Below are positions 45,212 through 54,822 of a DNA stretch of 64,000 bases, piece after piece (position 1 is the first letter of the stretch; each line of letters begins with the position of its first letter). A program made the translations under genes and the position numbers. The notes below the pieces were generated by a model, which saw only the letters and a program-made list of their open reading frames with translations, ran no database searches and had not been told where the DNA came from. Origin of the DNA: Pseudomonas sivasensis (GTDB taxonomy: Bacteria; Pseudomonadota; Gammaproteobacteria; Pseudomonadales; Pseudomonadaceae); contig NZ_JAAOWU010000008.1 of the NCBI RefSeq assembly GCF_013778505.1, positions 175,519-239,518 of the forward strand. Direction: 5' to 3'.

Positions 45212-47869
45212 TTACGCAAGGCTCTTACTGACCACCTCGAAGACATCGCTCGACAGCTCGCCCGAACCACGAATGCGCTCCAGCTCGGCCTTCATCAGCG
45301 CCTGTCGCGCGCTGTCGTATTTACGCCAGCGGGTCAACGGCGCCAACTGGCGCGACGCAATCTGCGGGTTGAAGCCATTCAACTGGATCACCAGATCCGC
45401 CAGGAAACGGTAGCCGGAGCCATCCGCCGCATGGAAGTTGATCAGGTTCTGCCCGGCAAAGGCGCCGATCAGTGCACGCACTTTGTTCGGGTTTTTGAGC
45501 GTGAACGCCGGGTGTTCCATCAACGCCTGGACCCGCGCCAGCCCGCCCGGCAAGGTGCTGCCAGCCTGCACGCTGAACCACTGGTCCATCACCAACGGGT
45601 TGTCCTTGAAGTTCTCGGCAAACACCGCCAACGCCTGGGCTTTTTCCGCCTCGAACGGCGAGTTCACCAGCACCGCCAGCGCGGTCAGACGCTCGGTCAT
45701 GTTGTCACTGGTATCGAACTGCTCCAGGGTGGCCGCCAACACCTCAGGCTTGCCGCTGAGCATCAGGTACGACAGGGCGATGTTCTGCAAGGCGCGACGG
45801 GCAAAGTGCTCGGCCGCTGCCACATATGGGGTTTGCTTGGACAGGTCGCGATTGGCCTGATAACGCAGCCACAGCCCTTCGAACAGGTTGTCGGCCAGTT
45901 GCTTGCGTGCAAATTCGCGTGCGGCGTGGATCGCATCCACATCCGCCACTTCGCTGATTTCTGTCAGGTAGGCTTCGCCCGGCAACGAGAGCATTTCCGC
46001 GACCATCGCCTGGTCCAGGCTTTCGTCGCTCAGTACCGTACGCAGCGCGTCGATCAGGCGTTGATCCATTTTCAGCGCCTGGCCCGCCTGATGCTGGCCA
46101 ATCAGTTCCTGCAACACCTGCACCGACAGTTGCTGGCCGGCATCCCAGCGGTTGAAGCCGTCGCTGTCGTGCTGCATCAGGAACATCAACTGATCGCGGT
46201 TGTACGGGAAGCTCAGTTTCACCGGCGCAGAGAAGCCACGCAGCAGCGACGGCAACGGCTGTTCAGCGATGTCGACAAACGTGAACGTCTGCTCGGCCTC
46301 AGTCACCGAAATCACGCGGGACGTACCACCCGCCGCTGCTTCACCGACCAGGCGCAAGGCGATACCGGCGCCCTTCCCGTCCAGCAAGCCCAGCTCAACT
46401 GGAATCACGAACGGCAGTTTCTCGACCTTGTCCGGGGTTGCCGGGCAGCTCTGGCGGAAGGTCAGGCTGTAGGTCTTCGCCGCGGCATCGTACGACTCGC
46501 TCACCGCCAGACGCGGTGTACCGGCCTGGCTGTACCAGCGCTTGAACTGGCTCAGGTCGGCGCCGTTGGCGTCTTCCATGGCCTTGATGAAATCGTCGCA
46601 GGTCACGGCCTGGCCGTCGTGGCGCTCGAAGTACAGGTCGCTGCCTTTACGGAAGCCTTCGGCGCCCAGCAAGGTGTGGATCATGCCGACCACTTCCGAA
46701 CCCTTTTCGTAAACAGTCAGGGTGTAGAAGTTGGAGATCTCGATAAAACTGTCCGGGCGCACCGCATGGGCCATCGGGCCGGCGTCTTCGGCGAACTGGT
46801 GGGTCCGCAGGTATGCCACGTCCTGGATACGCTTGACCGTGGCCGAGTTCATGTCAGCCGAGAAGCCGGAGTCGCGGAACACGGTGAAGCCTTCCTTGAG
46901 CGACAGCTGGAACCAGTCGCGGCAGGTCACGCGGTTGCCCGACCAGTTGTGGAAGTATTCGTGGGCGACGATGGCCTCGACGCGCTGGTGCGCGGCATCG
47001 GTGGCGGTTTCGGCGCGTGCCAGCACGGCGCTGGAGTTGAAGATATTGAGACCCTTGTTCTCCATGGCGCCCATGTTGAAGTCGTTCACCGCGACGATCA
47101 TAAAGATGTCGAGGTCGTACTCACGGCCGTAGGTTTCTTCGTCCCAGCGCATGGATTTCTTCAGGCTGGTCATGGCGTGCTGGCACTTGTCGATGTTTTC
47201 TGGCTCGACGTAGATGCGCAGCGCCACTTCGCGCTGGGTCATGGTGGTGAAGCTGTCTTCGACGCACCACAAATCTCCGGCCACCAGGGCAAACAGATAG
47301 GCGGGTTTCTTGAACGGGTCTTCCCAGGTCGCCCAGTGGCGGCCGTCTTCACCGGGGCCGCTGGCAATCGGGTTGCCGTTGGACAGCAGCACCGGGTAGC
47401 TGTGCTGCTCGGCGATCACCGTGGTGGTGAAGGTGCTCATCACATCCGGGCGGTCGAGGTAATAGGTGATTTTGCGGAAGCCTTCGGCCTCGCATTGGGT
47501 GCAAAACATGCTGCCGGATTTGTACAGGCCTTCCAGAGCGGTATTGGTTTCCGGGTGGATCTTGACCGTGGTATCGAGGGTAAAGGTCGCCGCCGTCGGG
47601 TGCACGGTCAGGTGGCTATCAGTCAGTTGGTAGTCAGCGTCCGTCAGTTCCTGGTCGGCCAGGTTCACGCTCACCAGCTCCAGCTGCTGGCCATCGAGCA
47701 CCAACGGCGGCAGGCCCGCGCCACGCTCGGGGTTACGGCGCATCACCAGCTGCGCGTGGACCAGGCTGTGGTCCTCGAACAACTCGAAGGTCAGGTGCGT
47801 CTCGTCGATCAGGTAGTCCGGCGCCTGATAATCCTTCAGGTAAATCATCTTCGGTTGTTCGGTGCGCAT
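45212..47869 (-). CDS. pepN: Aminopeptidase N (M1 family)
   Basis: This 885-residue cytoplasmic zinc aminopeptidase removes N-terminal residues from peptides. The exopeptidase motif GAMEN (267-271), the zinc site HEYFH (303-307) and the third ligand Glu in QLSLKEGFTV are all present. Length and the C-terminal helical domain agree with gamma-proteobacterial PepN. ATG at 47869 is used, since AAGGA lies at a proper distance; the ATG three codons earlier is fused to that site. It ends a chain of closely spaced genes that starts with nadK. Confidence 0.95.
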   Translation of the reverse strand: MRTEQPKMIYLKDYQAPDYLIDETHLTFELFEDHSLVHAQLVMRRNPERGAGLPPLVLDGQQLELVSVNLADQELTDADYQLTDSHLTVHPTAATFTLDTTVKIHPETNTALEGLYKSGSMFCTQCEAEGFRKITYYLDRPDVMSTFTTTVIAEQHSYPVLLSNGNPIASGPGEDGRHWATWEDPFKKPAYLFALVAGDLWCVEDSFTTMTQREVALRIYVEPENIDKCQHAMTSLKKSMRWDEETYGREYDLDIFMIVAVNDFNMGAMENKGLNIFNSSAVLARAETATDAAHQRVEAIVAHEYFHNWSGNRVTCRDWFQLSLKEGFTVFRDSGFSADMNSATVKRIQDVAYLRTHQFAEDAGPMAHAVRPDSFIEISNFYTLTVYEKGSEVVGMIHTLLGAEGFRKGSDLYFERHDGQAVTCDDFIKAMEDANGADLSQFKRWYSQAGTPRLAVSESYDAAAKTYSLTFRQSCPATPDKVEKLPFVIPVELGLLDGKGAGIALRLVGEAAAGGTSRVISVTEAEQTFTFVDIAEQPLPSLLRGFSAPVKLSFPYNRDQLMFLMQHDSDGFNRWDAGQQLSVQVLQELIGQHQAGQALKMDQRLIDALRTVLSDESLDQAMVAEMLSLPGEAYLTEISEVADVDAIHAAREFARKQLADNLFEGLWLRYQANRDLSKQTPYVAAAEHFARRALQNIALSYLMLSGKPEVLAATLEQFDTSDNMTERLTALAVLVNSPFEAEKAQALAVFAENFKDNPLVMDQWFSVQAGSTLPGGLARVQALMEHPAFTLKNPNKVRALIGAFAGQNLINFHAADGSGYRFLADLVIQLNGFNPQIASRQLAPLTRWRKYDSARQALMKAELERIRGSGELSSDVFEVVSKSLA

Positions 47870-47882
47870 GGGTGGCATCCTT

Positions 47883-48713
47883 CTACTGGTGCACGGCGAG
47901 CTGGTAGGCCGTGTACTTACGAATATTGATAACGCCGGTGTCGAAGATCAGGTATTGGCCCTTGATCCCCAGCAGCGTGCCTTCGGCAATCGGGTTCTTG
48001 TCCAGGTTGAAGCTGACGATCTTGGCCGGATACTGCTCCACCGGGTAGCGAATCTCAATCGGCTCGATGTCGGTCACCGGTTGGATGGCTTGCAGGCCAA
48101 AGCGTTCCTGCAGGTTTTCCAAGCCTTCGGCGCAGGAGGCGAACAGTTCGTCACGCACCTGCTTGAGGTCTACGGGTTGCGCGTCGCCCTTGAGCAATGC
48201 ACGCCAGTTGGTCTTGTCGGCCACCTGGCTGCGCAGCACGTCTTCGACGAAGCCGGACTGCTGGCGCGTGGCAACTCGCAGAATCGGCAACGCCTGACTC
48301 GCGCCCTGGTCCAGCCAGCGCGTCGGCAGTTGGGTGGCGCGCGTGATGCCGACCTTGATCCCCGATGAATTGGCCAGGTAAACCACGTGGTCGGTCATGC
48401 AAAATTTCTCGCCCCAGCCTGGATCACGGCAAGTGCCGGCGTCGTAATGGCAACGCTCGGGGCTCATGATGCACAGGTCGCACTGGGCCAGCTTGGTCAT
48501 GCACGGGTAGCAATAACCCTGGCTGAAGCTGGTCTTGGTCTTGCGGCCGCAATGGCTGCAATGGATGGCGCCGAGGTACTCCAGGCGGATGTGGGTACCG
48601 ATCAATGGATTGACCGGCACCTCGGTCTCGCCCAGGCGAAACGCGTATTGAACGGTCGGCTCACCGAGTTGCGCCGACATTTTGCTGACTGCACCGCGAC
48701 CAATTTCAATCAA
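47883..48713 (-). CDS. DUF2797 protein, cysteine-rich
   Basis: The 276-residue protein has a treble-clef-like cysteine cluster (HCSHCGRKTKTSFSQGYCYP, CDLCIMSPERCHYD, a further Cys in GTCRDP) and a conserved region VVYLANSSGIKVGITRATQL resembling a GIY-YIG nuclease-like strand pair (VYLA...KVGIT). Family DUF2797 has no settled function. I place the start at TTG 48713, which overlaps the stop of the DUF1315 gene (TTGA); an ATG 57 bases upstream would reuse DUF1315 codons. A later internal ATG is possible. Confidence 0.8.
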   Translation of the reverse strand: MIEIGRGAVSKMSAQLGEPTVQYAFRLGETEVPVNPLIGTHIRLEYLGAIHCSHCGRKTKTSFSQGYCYPCMTKLAQCDLCIMSPERCHYDAGTCRDPGWGEKFCMTDHVVYLANSSGIKVGITRATQLPTRWLDQGASQALPILRVATRQQSGFVEDVLRSQVADKTNWRALLKGDAQPVDLKQVRDELFASCAEGLENLQERFGLQAIQPVTDIEPIEIRYPVEQYPAKIVSFNLDKNPIAEGTLLGIKGQYLIFDTGVINIRKYTAYQLAVHQ

Positions 48714-48970
48714 TGGATCGCATCCGACTTGAACAGGATGTTCGCCACTGGCTCGGATTTGGACGCGCATTCCTGCGGGCCCATGTAGCCGGTGCGCTGG
48801 TCTTCCGGCAGGTTCTGGATTTCCCAGGCGATCATCGCTTGCAGGGACAGTTCACGCTGTTCGGCGGTGAGCTTGCGGCCATCGGACCACTTGCCGATTT
48901 CCACGGCGAGCTTGAGGCTCTCGTAGATGTCCGGGGTGATGTTTTCGATCATTTCAGCAAAAGAGGACAT
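48710..48970 (-). CDS. DUF1315 (YeaC) protein
   Basis: The 86-residue soluble helical protein (FAEMIENITPDIYESLKLAV, then GRKLTAEQRELSLQAMIAWE) matches the YeaC/DUF1315 family of unknown function. AAGGAAGAG precedes the ATG. It lies 14 bases after the rhomboid gene and overlaps DUF2797, a pairing common in Pseudomonas. Confidence 0.9.
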   Translation of the reverse strand: MSSFAEMIENITPDIYESLKLAVEIGKWSDGRKLTAEQRELSLQAMIAWEIQNLPEDQRTGYMGPQECASKSEPVANILFKSDAIH

Positions 48971-48984
48971 TAGGCTCTTCCTTA

Positions 48985-49854
48985 TCAAATAGACGATTTG
49001 CGGCGGCTGTACAGCCCACCCAGCAAACCGGTGAGGCAACCGATAACCAGGCCGCCCACGTGGGCTGCGTTGGCGATTTCGCCGAAGCCGATCATAGAGA
49101 CCAGCCCCGACATGCAGAGCACCAGCCAAATCAGCATCATCGCCAGCACGCCACGGGGCAGGCGATAAGCCGGATTCGGCGAGAGTAAATGAAAGATCCA
49201 GCAATGCCCGAGCAGGCCATACAGCACGCCCGACAACCCGCCAAACAAACCGGGGCCACCGTAAGCGTATTGAGCGTAGTTGGAGACCAGGCTGAACAGC
49301 ACGGTCAAACCGAGCAAGTTGACACTGCCCTGGCGTGCTTCGATACGCCGTCCCAGTTCCCAGTACCACATGCCGTTCATGGCCAGGTGCAGGATGCCGA
49401 AGTGGATCAACATCGGCGTAACCAACCGCCACCACTGCCCCGATGCCAAACTGTCGGCCAGCGGCGTGAATTGGATGTACTCGCCCAGGATGCGGAACGG
49501 CAAAAACGTCAGCCAGGCGACGGCTTGCAGGTTGTCCCCCAGCAAGGTCAGTGCGCCGACGATAATGCTCGCCAGCAGCACAGACGCCGTAACCGGGCTG
49601 TGACGCACTTGCTGGGCAAAACTCGGACGCGTCATCGGCGCCTGTTCAGGGATATCCAGTTGCTGGTCGGGGTCCCCGGCGGGAAACCGCTGGTACAGCA
49701 CGCGCACGTCGTCGCTGATGGTCTCGGGCACCCACAACACCTGCTCGCCCGCCTCTTCGCTGACGCGATGGGGCACTTGCATGCGTTGCAGCAGTTTGAC
49801 GAAGCCGCCCAGATCGACACTCAAGGGCAGGCGCAGTACAGCCACGGTACTCAT
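48985..49854 (-). CDS. Rhomboid intramembrane serine protease
   Basis: The 289-residue protein has a cytoplasmic N-terminal domain of about 85 residues and six membrane helices. The catalytic dyad is Ser208 (FGGLSGVLYGLLGH) and His265 (ANAAHVGGLVIG); the oxyanion-site HLAMNGMWYWELG (His156, Asn160) is present. This is the GlpG-type layout. The substrate is unknown. It overlaps the phosphoesterase gene by 4 bases (ATGA). Confidence 0.92.
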   Translation of the reverse strand: MSTVAVLRLPLSVDLGGFVKLLQRMQVPHRVSEEAGEQVLWVPETISDDVRVLYQRFPAGDPDQQLDIPEQAPMTRPSFAQQVRHSPVTASVLLASIIVGALTLLGDNLQAVAWLTFLPFRILGEYIQFTPLADSLASGQWWRLVTPMLIHFGILHLAMNGMWYWELGRRIEARQGSVNLLGLTVLFSLVSNYAQYAYGGPGLFGGLSGVLYGLLGHCWIFHLLSPNPAYRLPRGVLAMMLIWLVLCMSGLVSMIGFGEIANAAHVGGLVIGCLTGLLGGLYSRRKSSI

Positions 49855-50822
49855 GTGATGACCTCGGGCCGCTCAACATCGACCCATACGAATTTACGTG
49901 GATCGAGGCGGGTTTCCTGATCCAGGCGATACGCCACCAGCTTGCCGTACAGCACTGCGCTGTAGTCCAGGCAAGCCAGGTTGTCGCGGATCGGCGCCGG
50001 TTTGCCGCTGCGCCAGTAGTGGCCGACGAACAACAACGGCTCGTCGACGCCATAGCGCAGCAGTGAATTTTTTTCAGTGGAGGACAGCGGCGTGCGCGCC
50101 ACCGGCTCGGGCAGTGCGTCGGGCTGGAACACGATGTCGCCGTAAGTCTTCGGGTCGTCTTCCCAGAACTTGGTGCGGAAGAACGAACGCGTCAGACCGT
50201 CGCCACCGGTGAGCGTCAGGCCATCGGGCAGGCGCATGTCGGTGCCGCGCAGCAGGCGGTCAAAGGCGTTGCAGGCAAAACTGCCAGGGACGGCAGCGGC
50301 CTGCAGGAAGTGCTGGTCGATGCAGCCATCCGGGAAGGTCGCACGCAGCGGCGTGATAAAGCCGTCGTCCCAGCACGCATGCACCACGCGGAAACGCCCG
50401 GCATCGACAAACAGCGGCATGTCGTAGAACCAGCCGAGGAAGTCGTGCCAGTCGGCCGGGTGGTGTTCGAACTGGGTCAGGGTCTCTTGAATCAACCGCG
50501 CATGCCGTGGGTTGTGCTCACGCACGAACTGCTTGCCACTGCCCGGTGGCGCCGGCGTGGTCCAGCCCAGAGCGTTGAACTCGTGGTTGCCCATGATGCA
50601 CAGCGCCTGGCCGGCCTCGGCCATGTCGTGGACGATATGCAGCGCCTCGCGGATGCGTGGGCCACGGTCGATGATATCGCCGAGGAACACCGCCATGCGC
50701 GACGGATGGCGCCAGGTGCCGCCCTGCTTGTGGTAACCCATTTGGTCGAGCAAGTGCTCAAGGGTATGAGCGCAACCGTGCACGTCACCAATCAGGTCGT
50801 AGCTACGCGCGGGATCGAGCAT
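49851..50822 (-). CDS. Calcineurin-like metallophosphoesterase
   Basis: The 323-residue protein carries the metallophosphatase motifs in order: [15 protein letters not shown] (residues 11-25), [29 protein letters not shown] and the later VGHYW. It resembles the PrpE/Ap4A-hydrolase-type phosphatases that act on proteins or dinucleoside polyphosphates. ATG at 50822 overlaps the nadK stop by one base (TGATG), so the two are coupled. Confidence 0.9.
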   Translation of the reverse strand: MLDPARSYDLIGDVHGCAHTLEHLLDQMGYHKQGGTWRHPSRMAVFLGDIIDRGPRIREALHIVHDMAEAGQALCIMGNHEFNALGWTTPAPPGSGKQFVREHNPRHARLIQETLTQFEHHPADWHDFLGWFYDMPLFVDAGRFRVVHACWDDGFITPLRATFPDGCIDQHFLQAAAVPGSFACNAFDRLLRGTDMRLPDGLTLTGGDGLTRSFFRTKFWEDDPKTYGDIVFQPDALPEPVARTPLSSTEKNSLLRYGVDEPLLFVGHYWRSGKPAPIRDNLACLDYSAVLYGKLVAYRLDQETRLDPRKFVWVDVERPEVIT

Positions 50823-51712
50823 CAGTCGCCTCCACCCCCCAAGCGGCTGCCCCAGCCCAACTTGGTGCGGCACACTTCGTAATAGTTGTGGTCCAGCGGG
50901 TGGATCAACCGCAGCTTCTGCGCCTTTTTGCTCACGGTGATGGTGTCACCGGGGGCGCAGGTGAAGTGGTTCTGCCCGTCACAGGAAACCTGCGGGTAGA
51001 TTTGCATGTCTTTGGACACCACGATTTTCAGCTCACTGTTGCCATCGACCACAATCGGTCGGCTCGACAACATATGGGGATACATCGGCACGATCACAAT
51101 GGCATCCAGCTTGGGATGCATGATCGGCCCGCCGGCCGACAGCGCGTAGGCCGTGGAACCGGTGGGCGTGGCGACGATCAGGCCGTCAGCCTTCTGGCTG
51201 CACACGAACTGGCCGTCGATGTACAACTCGAACTCGATCATCCGCGTGGATTTACCGGGGTGGAGCACCACATCGTTGAGAGCATCGCCCTGGCCGATGG
51301 CTTCGCCGTGGCGGCGCACTTCGGCTTGCAACAGGAAGCGGTTTTCCACCAGGTAGTGGCCGTCGAGCACCTTGGCCACTTCGACTTCCAGTTCATCGGG
51401 GCGGATATCGGTGAGAAAACCCAGGCTGCCCCGGTTGATCCCCAGCACCGGCACGTTATGCCGCGCCAACGCCCGCGCGGCACCGAGCAGGCTACCGTCG
51501 CCGCCCACCACGATGACCATGTCGCACACTTCGCCGAGCATCTTGCGCGACGAGGTTTGCAGGCCGTGGCCAGGAAGAATCTCGGCGATGGTGTCTTCGA
51601 GGATCACGTGCAGGTGGCGATCCAGCAGGAATTTTTTCAGCCGGCGGACGGTGTCCAGCACCTGGGTACTGCCCAGGCGACCGATAATGCCGATATTGCG
51701 AAAGTGCTCCAT
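50822..51712 (-). CDS. nadK: NAD kinase
   Basis: The 296-residue enzyme phosphorylates NAD to NADP. It has the GGDGS motif (residues 70-74 in [13 protein letters not shown]), the NE/D-type region around [11 protein letters not shown] and the Gly-rich loop [25 protein letters not shown] lies 5 bases before ATG 51712, which I chose over one ten codons earlier. It heads the run nadK-phosphoesterase-rhomboid-DUF1315-DUF2797-pepN. Confidence 0.95.
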   Translation of the reverse strand: MEHFRNIGIIGRLGSTQVLDTVRRLKKFLLDRHLHVILEDTIAEILPGHGLQTSSRKMLGEVCDMVIVVGGDGSLLGAARALARHNVPVLGINRGSLGFLTDIRPDELEVEVAKVLDGHYLVENRFLLQAEVRRHGEAIGQGDALNDVVLHPGKSTRMIEFELYIDGQFVCSQKADGLIVATPTGSTAYALSAGGPIMHPKLDAIVIVPMYPHMLSSRPIVVDGNSELKIVVSKDMQIYPQVSCDGQNHFTCAPGDTITVSKKAQKLRLIHPLDHNYYEVCRTKLGWGSRLGGGGD

Positions 51713-51868
51713 GGGGCTCCTGCGGGATATGGGGTGTGGCAAAAAAGAAACGATTATGGGCGAAAGGCCGCCTCAGACAAAATCCTTTGTCATCGCCAAG
51801 CCTTGATGACAATGGTTCTCAGGGCTTCTGCTCATCCTGCGCCCGCATTAAAAGGCTATGCTCGGACC

Positions 51869-52816
51869 ATGACCGTATTCCCCGACCTGCACAGCTTACC
51901 CCGCCAATTGCGTCACCCTGAGGTGCGCGACCTGGCGTGGGTGGTGCTCGCCCCGCCGATGCTCGCGCAGACGCCCTGGCCGCAACGCCATCCACTGGCC
52001 GGTAGCGACTGGGTGCAGGCGCCCGAGCGTCTGGAACGCTGGCTGCGGCAACTGGACAAGGACAGTCGTGACTTGCAGCACTGGTTAAGCCTGGCCCGCA
52101 CTCGCCGCCTGGGCCTGTACTACGAGCGACTTTGGCAATTCGCCGTGCAGCATGCGCCGGGCGTGGAGTTGCTCGCCGCCAACCTGCCGATCCGCCGCGC
52201 CGGGCATACCCTGGGTGAGTTGGACATGTTGCTGCGCGACCGCGATGGCGTGCATCACCTGGAACTGGCGATCAAGCTCTATCTCGGGCCGCAGGCGGGT
52301 AATGGCGAGAACCCGGCGCAGTGGCTGGGGCCGGGCTGCCATGACCGACTGGACCGCAAGTTGGCGCATCTTGCCCAGCATCAATTGCCTATTTCGGCAC
52401 GTCCGGAAAGCCGCGAAGCACTGGCGGCGCTGGATATCCAGCAGTTCGATGCGCATTTGTGGCTCGGCGGGTATTTGCTCTATCCCTGGCCTGGACTGGC
52501 CGAAGCGCCCCACGGCGCCCATCCGCAGCATTTACGGGGGCGCTGGTTGCATCAGCATGATTGGCAGGATTTTGTCAGCGCCAGCGCGCCAGGTCGCTGG
52601 CAACCATTGCCCCGGCATGCGTGGCTGGCGCCGGCGCACTACTCGGCGGATGAAGTGTGGAGTGAAGAACAGATGCAGCATTGGCTGAGGGAGCTCAATC
52701 CGATGGCGCCCGCGCAGTTGCTCGTGCGCATGGTGCAGAGCGGCGAGGATTGGGAGGAAGCCGAGCGATTATTCCTGGTGGCGGATCTTTGGCCGAATGT
52801 GCCGGGGGCTGGCTGA
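51869..52816 (+). CDS. DUF1853 family protein
   Basis: The 315-residue cytoplasmic protein shows the DUF1853 core: the [20 protein letters not shown] stretch, then [20 protein letters not shown] and IKLYLGP, a D...E-x-K arrangement like PD-(D/E)xK nuclease folds (Asp in GELDML, Glu in LELAIK). A nuclease role is inference. It is divergent from nadK and starts 157 bases away. Confidence 0.88.
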   Translation: MTVFPDLHSLPRQLRHPEVRDLAWVVLAPPMLAQTPWPQRHPLAGSDWVQAPERLERWLRQLDKDSRDLQHWLSLARTRRLGLYYERLWQFAVQHAPGVELLAANLPIRRAGHTLGELDMLLRDRDGVHHLELAIKLYLGPQAGNGENPAQWLGPGCHDRLDRKLAHLAQHQLPISARPESREALAALDIQQFDAHLWLGGYLLYPWPGLAEAPHGAHPQHLRGRWLHQHDWQDFVSASAPGRWQPLPRHAWLAPAHYSADEVWSEEQMQHWLRELNPMAPAQLLVRMVQSGEDWEEAERLFLVADLWPNVPGAG

Positions 52817-52842
52817 TGGAGTGTGTGGTGTCTGTGAGTGCC

Positions 52843-52932
52843 TCATCGGGGGCAAGCCCCCTCTCACACTGACCGCATTCCAAAGGGGTGTACTCGGTCA
52901 AATGTGGGAGGGGGCTTGCCCCCGATAGCGGC
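52843..52932. repeat. REP pair (REPIN-type)
   Basis: The arms CATCGGGGGCAAGCCCCCTC and GTGGGAGGGGGCTTGCCCCC are inverted around a spacer of about 35 bases. It belongs to the same family as the repeat after kguD but with the arm order reversed. It lies between convergent DUF1853 and the chelatase gene. Confidence 0.82.
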
Positions 52933-52942
52933 GACACCGCCA

Positions 52943-54597
52943 CTACAAATTATCGATATGCCGATAATCCAACTGCAACCCGGCCGCCAGCGCCTCGGCC
53001 CGGCCCAGCCTGATTGGCCCGCGCTCGATATCCACCAGCAACCCTGAACACTCCAACGACGGCAACGCGGCGATGTCCTTGAGGCGTCCATCGGTGATCA
53101 CCAATAAACGCTGCTGCTCAGCCGGATAACGCCTACGCCGCGCCGTCAGCCACTGCCCGGCCTCGGTCAGTGCGGCCAGCAATGGAGTGCCACCGCCCGC
53201 GCCGAGCTGATCCAGCCAGCCTGCCAAGCCTTTCGCGGCCTTCAAGCCCTGCACCTGCCATTTGGGCGACTGCCCACTGGCGGTCAGCAATGCCATGCGC
53301 GCCCGTTGTCGGTACGCGTCATCAAATAGCTGGGCCAGCAAGCCCTTGGCATCGGTCAACGCGTGATGCCGCCGAGTAGAAGCCGATGCGTCGACAATCA
53401 CCAGCCACAATTGCTGGGCAGAACGGCTGCGCAGGTGAAACAGCAAATCCTCACGGGAGTGCGGTCGGCCGCCAAGCAAGGTGCCCGGCCAGTTGATCGA
53501 ACCCTGTTGCGCGCTGCGCGCCTTGCCCTGCCTGCCTCTGTCCAGTCGCCCTGCCTTGGGCCGGGCATCCGCCCCCGCGTCAGGTCGGGGGCGAATGCCT
53601 AGGGCTTTTTTGGCCAGCTGGGTACTTCGCGACGTGCGCCGGTGGGCAGCGGCGGCGCGGGCATGTCACCCCACTGGCCTTGACCCGGCGAAGCCTCGCT
53701 GGACTTGGGCGACTGGCCTTCAGGCGGCGGACTGGCGGGCGGCGACTGTTCCTGGCGACGGTGGCGCAGGGCAAACTCGGCCACGGCTTCAATATCCTCC
53801 TCGGCAATTTCATCAGCGCCGCGCCACGCCGCATGGGCCCTGGCGCCGCGCAGCCAGACCAAGTCCGCGCGCAAGCCGTCGACGCCCGCAGCAAAGCAAC
53901 GCTCGGTAATCTGCGCCAGGGCCTGGTCATCCAGCGCGATACTGTCGAGCCGCGCCCGAGCCTGGGTGCAACGCTCGCGCAAGGCCGCCTGGGGCTCGGC
54001 CCACTGGGTGCAGAACGCGACAGGATCGCTGTCGAAATCCAGGCGACGGCGAATGATCTGGCCACGCTCGGCTGGCAAGGTCTGCCCACTCAAGGCCACG
54101 TTAAAACCGAAACGGTCGAGTAACTGCGGACGCAACTCACCCTCTTCCGGGTTCATCGTGCCGATCAGCACAAAACGCGCGCTATGGCGATGGGAGATGC
54201 CGTCACGCTCGATCAGATTGGTGCCGCTGGCCGCCACGTCCAGCAACAGGTCCACTAAGTGGTCGGCCAGCAAGTTGACTTCATCGACGTACAACACGCC
54301 GCCATCGGCCTTGGCCAATACGCCGGGGGAAAACTGCGCGCGGCCCTCGCCCAGCGCAGCGTCGAGGTCCAGGGTACCGACCAGGCGCTCCTCGGTCGCA
54401 CCCAACGGCAAGGTGACGAATTGACCGCTGGCAAGCAGGTCCGCCAGGCCACGGGCCAGTGTGGACTTGGCCATGCCACGCGGGCCTTCGATCAGCACAC
54501 CGCCGATCTTCGGGTCGATGGCAGTCAGGCACAGCGCCAGTTTCAGGTCGTCGGCGCCGACCACGGCGGACAGCGGGAAATGGGGAATATCGGTCAT
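52943..54597 (-). CDS. chlD: Cobaltochelatase AAA+/VWA protein (ChlID), made by -1 ribosomal frameshift
   Basis: Read as one gene, it gives a 551-residue medium chelatase subunit: AAA+ domain (residues 1 to about 260), a P/S-rich linker, then a VWA domain with the MIDAS motif DASAST at about residue 403 and TPLLAAL. The zero frame stops after residue 332 and the VWA half lies in the -1 frame. The switch point has slippery A AAA AAG (53611-53605) and a 14-bp hairpin five bases on. The VWA frame lacks a credible start of its own: its first start-like codon is TTG at 53479, inside the conserved part and without a ribosome-binding site. Together with CobN it inserts cobalt into hydrogenobyrinate diamide. 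Confidence 0.85.
53564..53611 (-). promoter_or_regulatory. Programmed -1 frameshift signal in chlD
   Basis: In the leftward mRNA: slippery heptamer A AAA AAG in the correct phase (CCA AAA AAG), spacer CCCTA with part of the zero-frame stop TAG, then a hairpin. GGCATTCGCCCCCG (53599-53586) pairs with CGGGGGCGGATGCC (53577-53564): 14 pairs, one of them T-G, around an 8-base loop. All three standard parts of a -1 frameshift site are present. Confidence 0.88.
53599..54597 (-). CDS. Zero-frame product of chlD: ChlI-like AAA+ ATPase (small chelatase subunit)
   Basis: Ribosomes that do not shift make this 332-residue protein. It shows Walker A GPRGMAKST (38-46), Walker B GGVLYVDEVNLLADH (99-113), sensor-1 LIGTMNPEEGELRPQLLDRF and an AAA+ lid around RADLVWLRGARAHAAW, followed by a disordered linker (PPASPPPEGQSPKSSEASPG) ending VPSWPKKP. 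It corresponds to the ChlI/BchI-type motor subunit that forms a double ring with the VWA-bearing form. No separate chlI gene lies in the window. An AGAGAG ribosome-binding site precedes the ATG. Confidence 0.88.
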   Translation of the reverse strand: MTDIPHFPLSAVVGADDLKLALCLTAIDPKIGGVLIEGPRGMAKSTLARGLADLLASGQFVTLPLGATEERLVGTLDLDAALGEGRAQFSPGVLAKADGGVLYVDEVNLLADHLVDLLLDVAASGTNLIERDGISHRHSARFVLIGTMNPEEGELRPQLLDRFGFNVALSGQTLPAERGQIIRRRLDFDSDPVAFCTQWAEPQAALRERCTQARARLDSIALDDQALAQITERCFAAGVDGLRADLVWLRGARAHAAWRGADEIAEEDIEAVAEFALRHRRQEQSPPASPPPEGQSPKSSEASPGQGQWGDMPAPPLPTGARREVPSWPKKP

Positions 54598-54655
54598 CCG
54601 GTCTCTCTTTAAATTCTGCTGTACACGTAATCAACCTGTCATGAGCCCGCTTCTT

Positions 54656-54786
54656 GTGGCGAGTGGGCTTGCCCCGCGTTGGGCTGCGAAGCAGCCCAAA
54701 TAGAAGCGCCGCAGTCTGCCAGGCAGCTCCGGGGCTATGTTTTGGGGCCGCTTCGCAGCCCAACGCGGGGCAAGCCCGCTCACCAC
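54656..54786. repeat. Large inverted repeat (REP pair, second type)
   Basis: Two 37-base arms beginning GTGGCGAGTGGGCTTGCCCC and ending GTTGGGCTGCGAAGC are inverted around a 57-base spacer and differ at only two positions. The sequence family differs from the GTGGGAGGGGGC repeats. It fills the 225-base gap between cobN and chlD. Confidence 0.85.
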
Positions 54787-54822
54787 AACAGCATCGCCCG
54801 CCACAACGGCCCATCTCGCGCT

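Noticed and set aside
45431..47929. An 832-codon open frame on the + strand opposite pepN
   Set aside because: It is the complementary shadow of pepN: the translation is rich in H, Q, V and G with no domain, while pepN has all catalytic motifs. High-GC coding DNA often leaves such frames open.
48714..48770. Extended N-terminus of the DUF2797 protein from ATG 48770
   Set aside because: Those 19 codons overlap the conserved DUF1315 coding sequence in another frame; the TTG overlapping the DUF1315 stop is a better start.
52943..53479. VWA protein as an independent gene starting at TTG 53479
   Set aside because: No ribosome-binding site precedes that TTG, and the open frame continues upstream without a start to exactly the slippery site, so the frameshift reading explains it better.
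53599..54597. chlD as a pseudogene broken by a frameshift
   Set aside because: The break coincides with a canonical slippery heptamer, a correct spacer and a strong hairpin, and both halves keep intact motifs.
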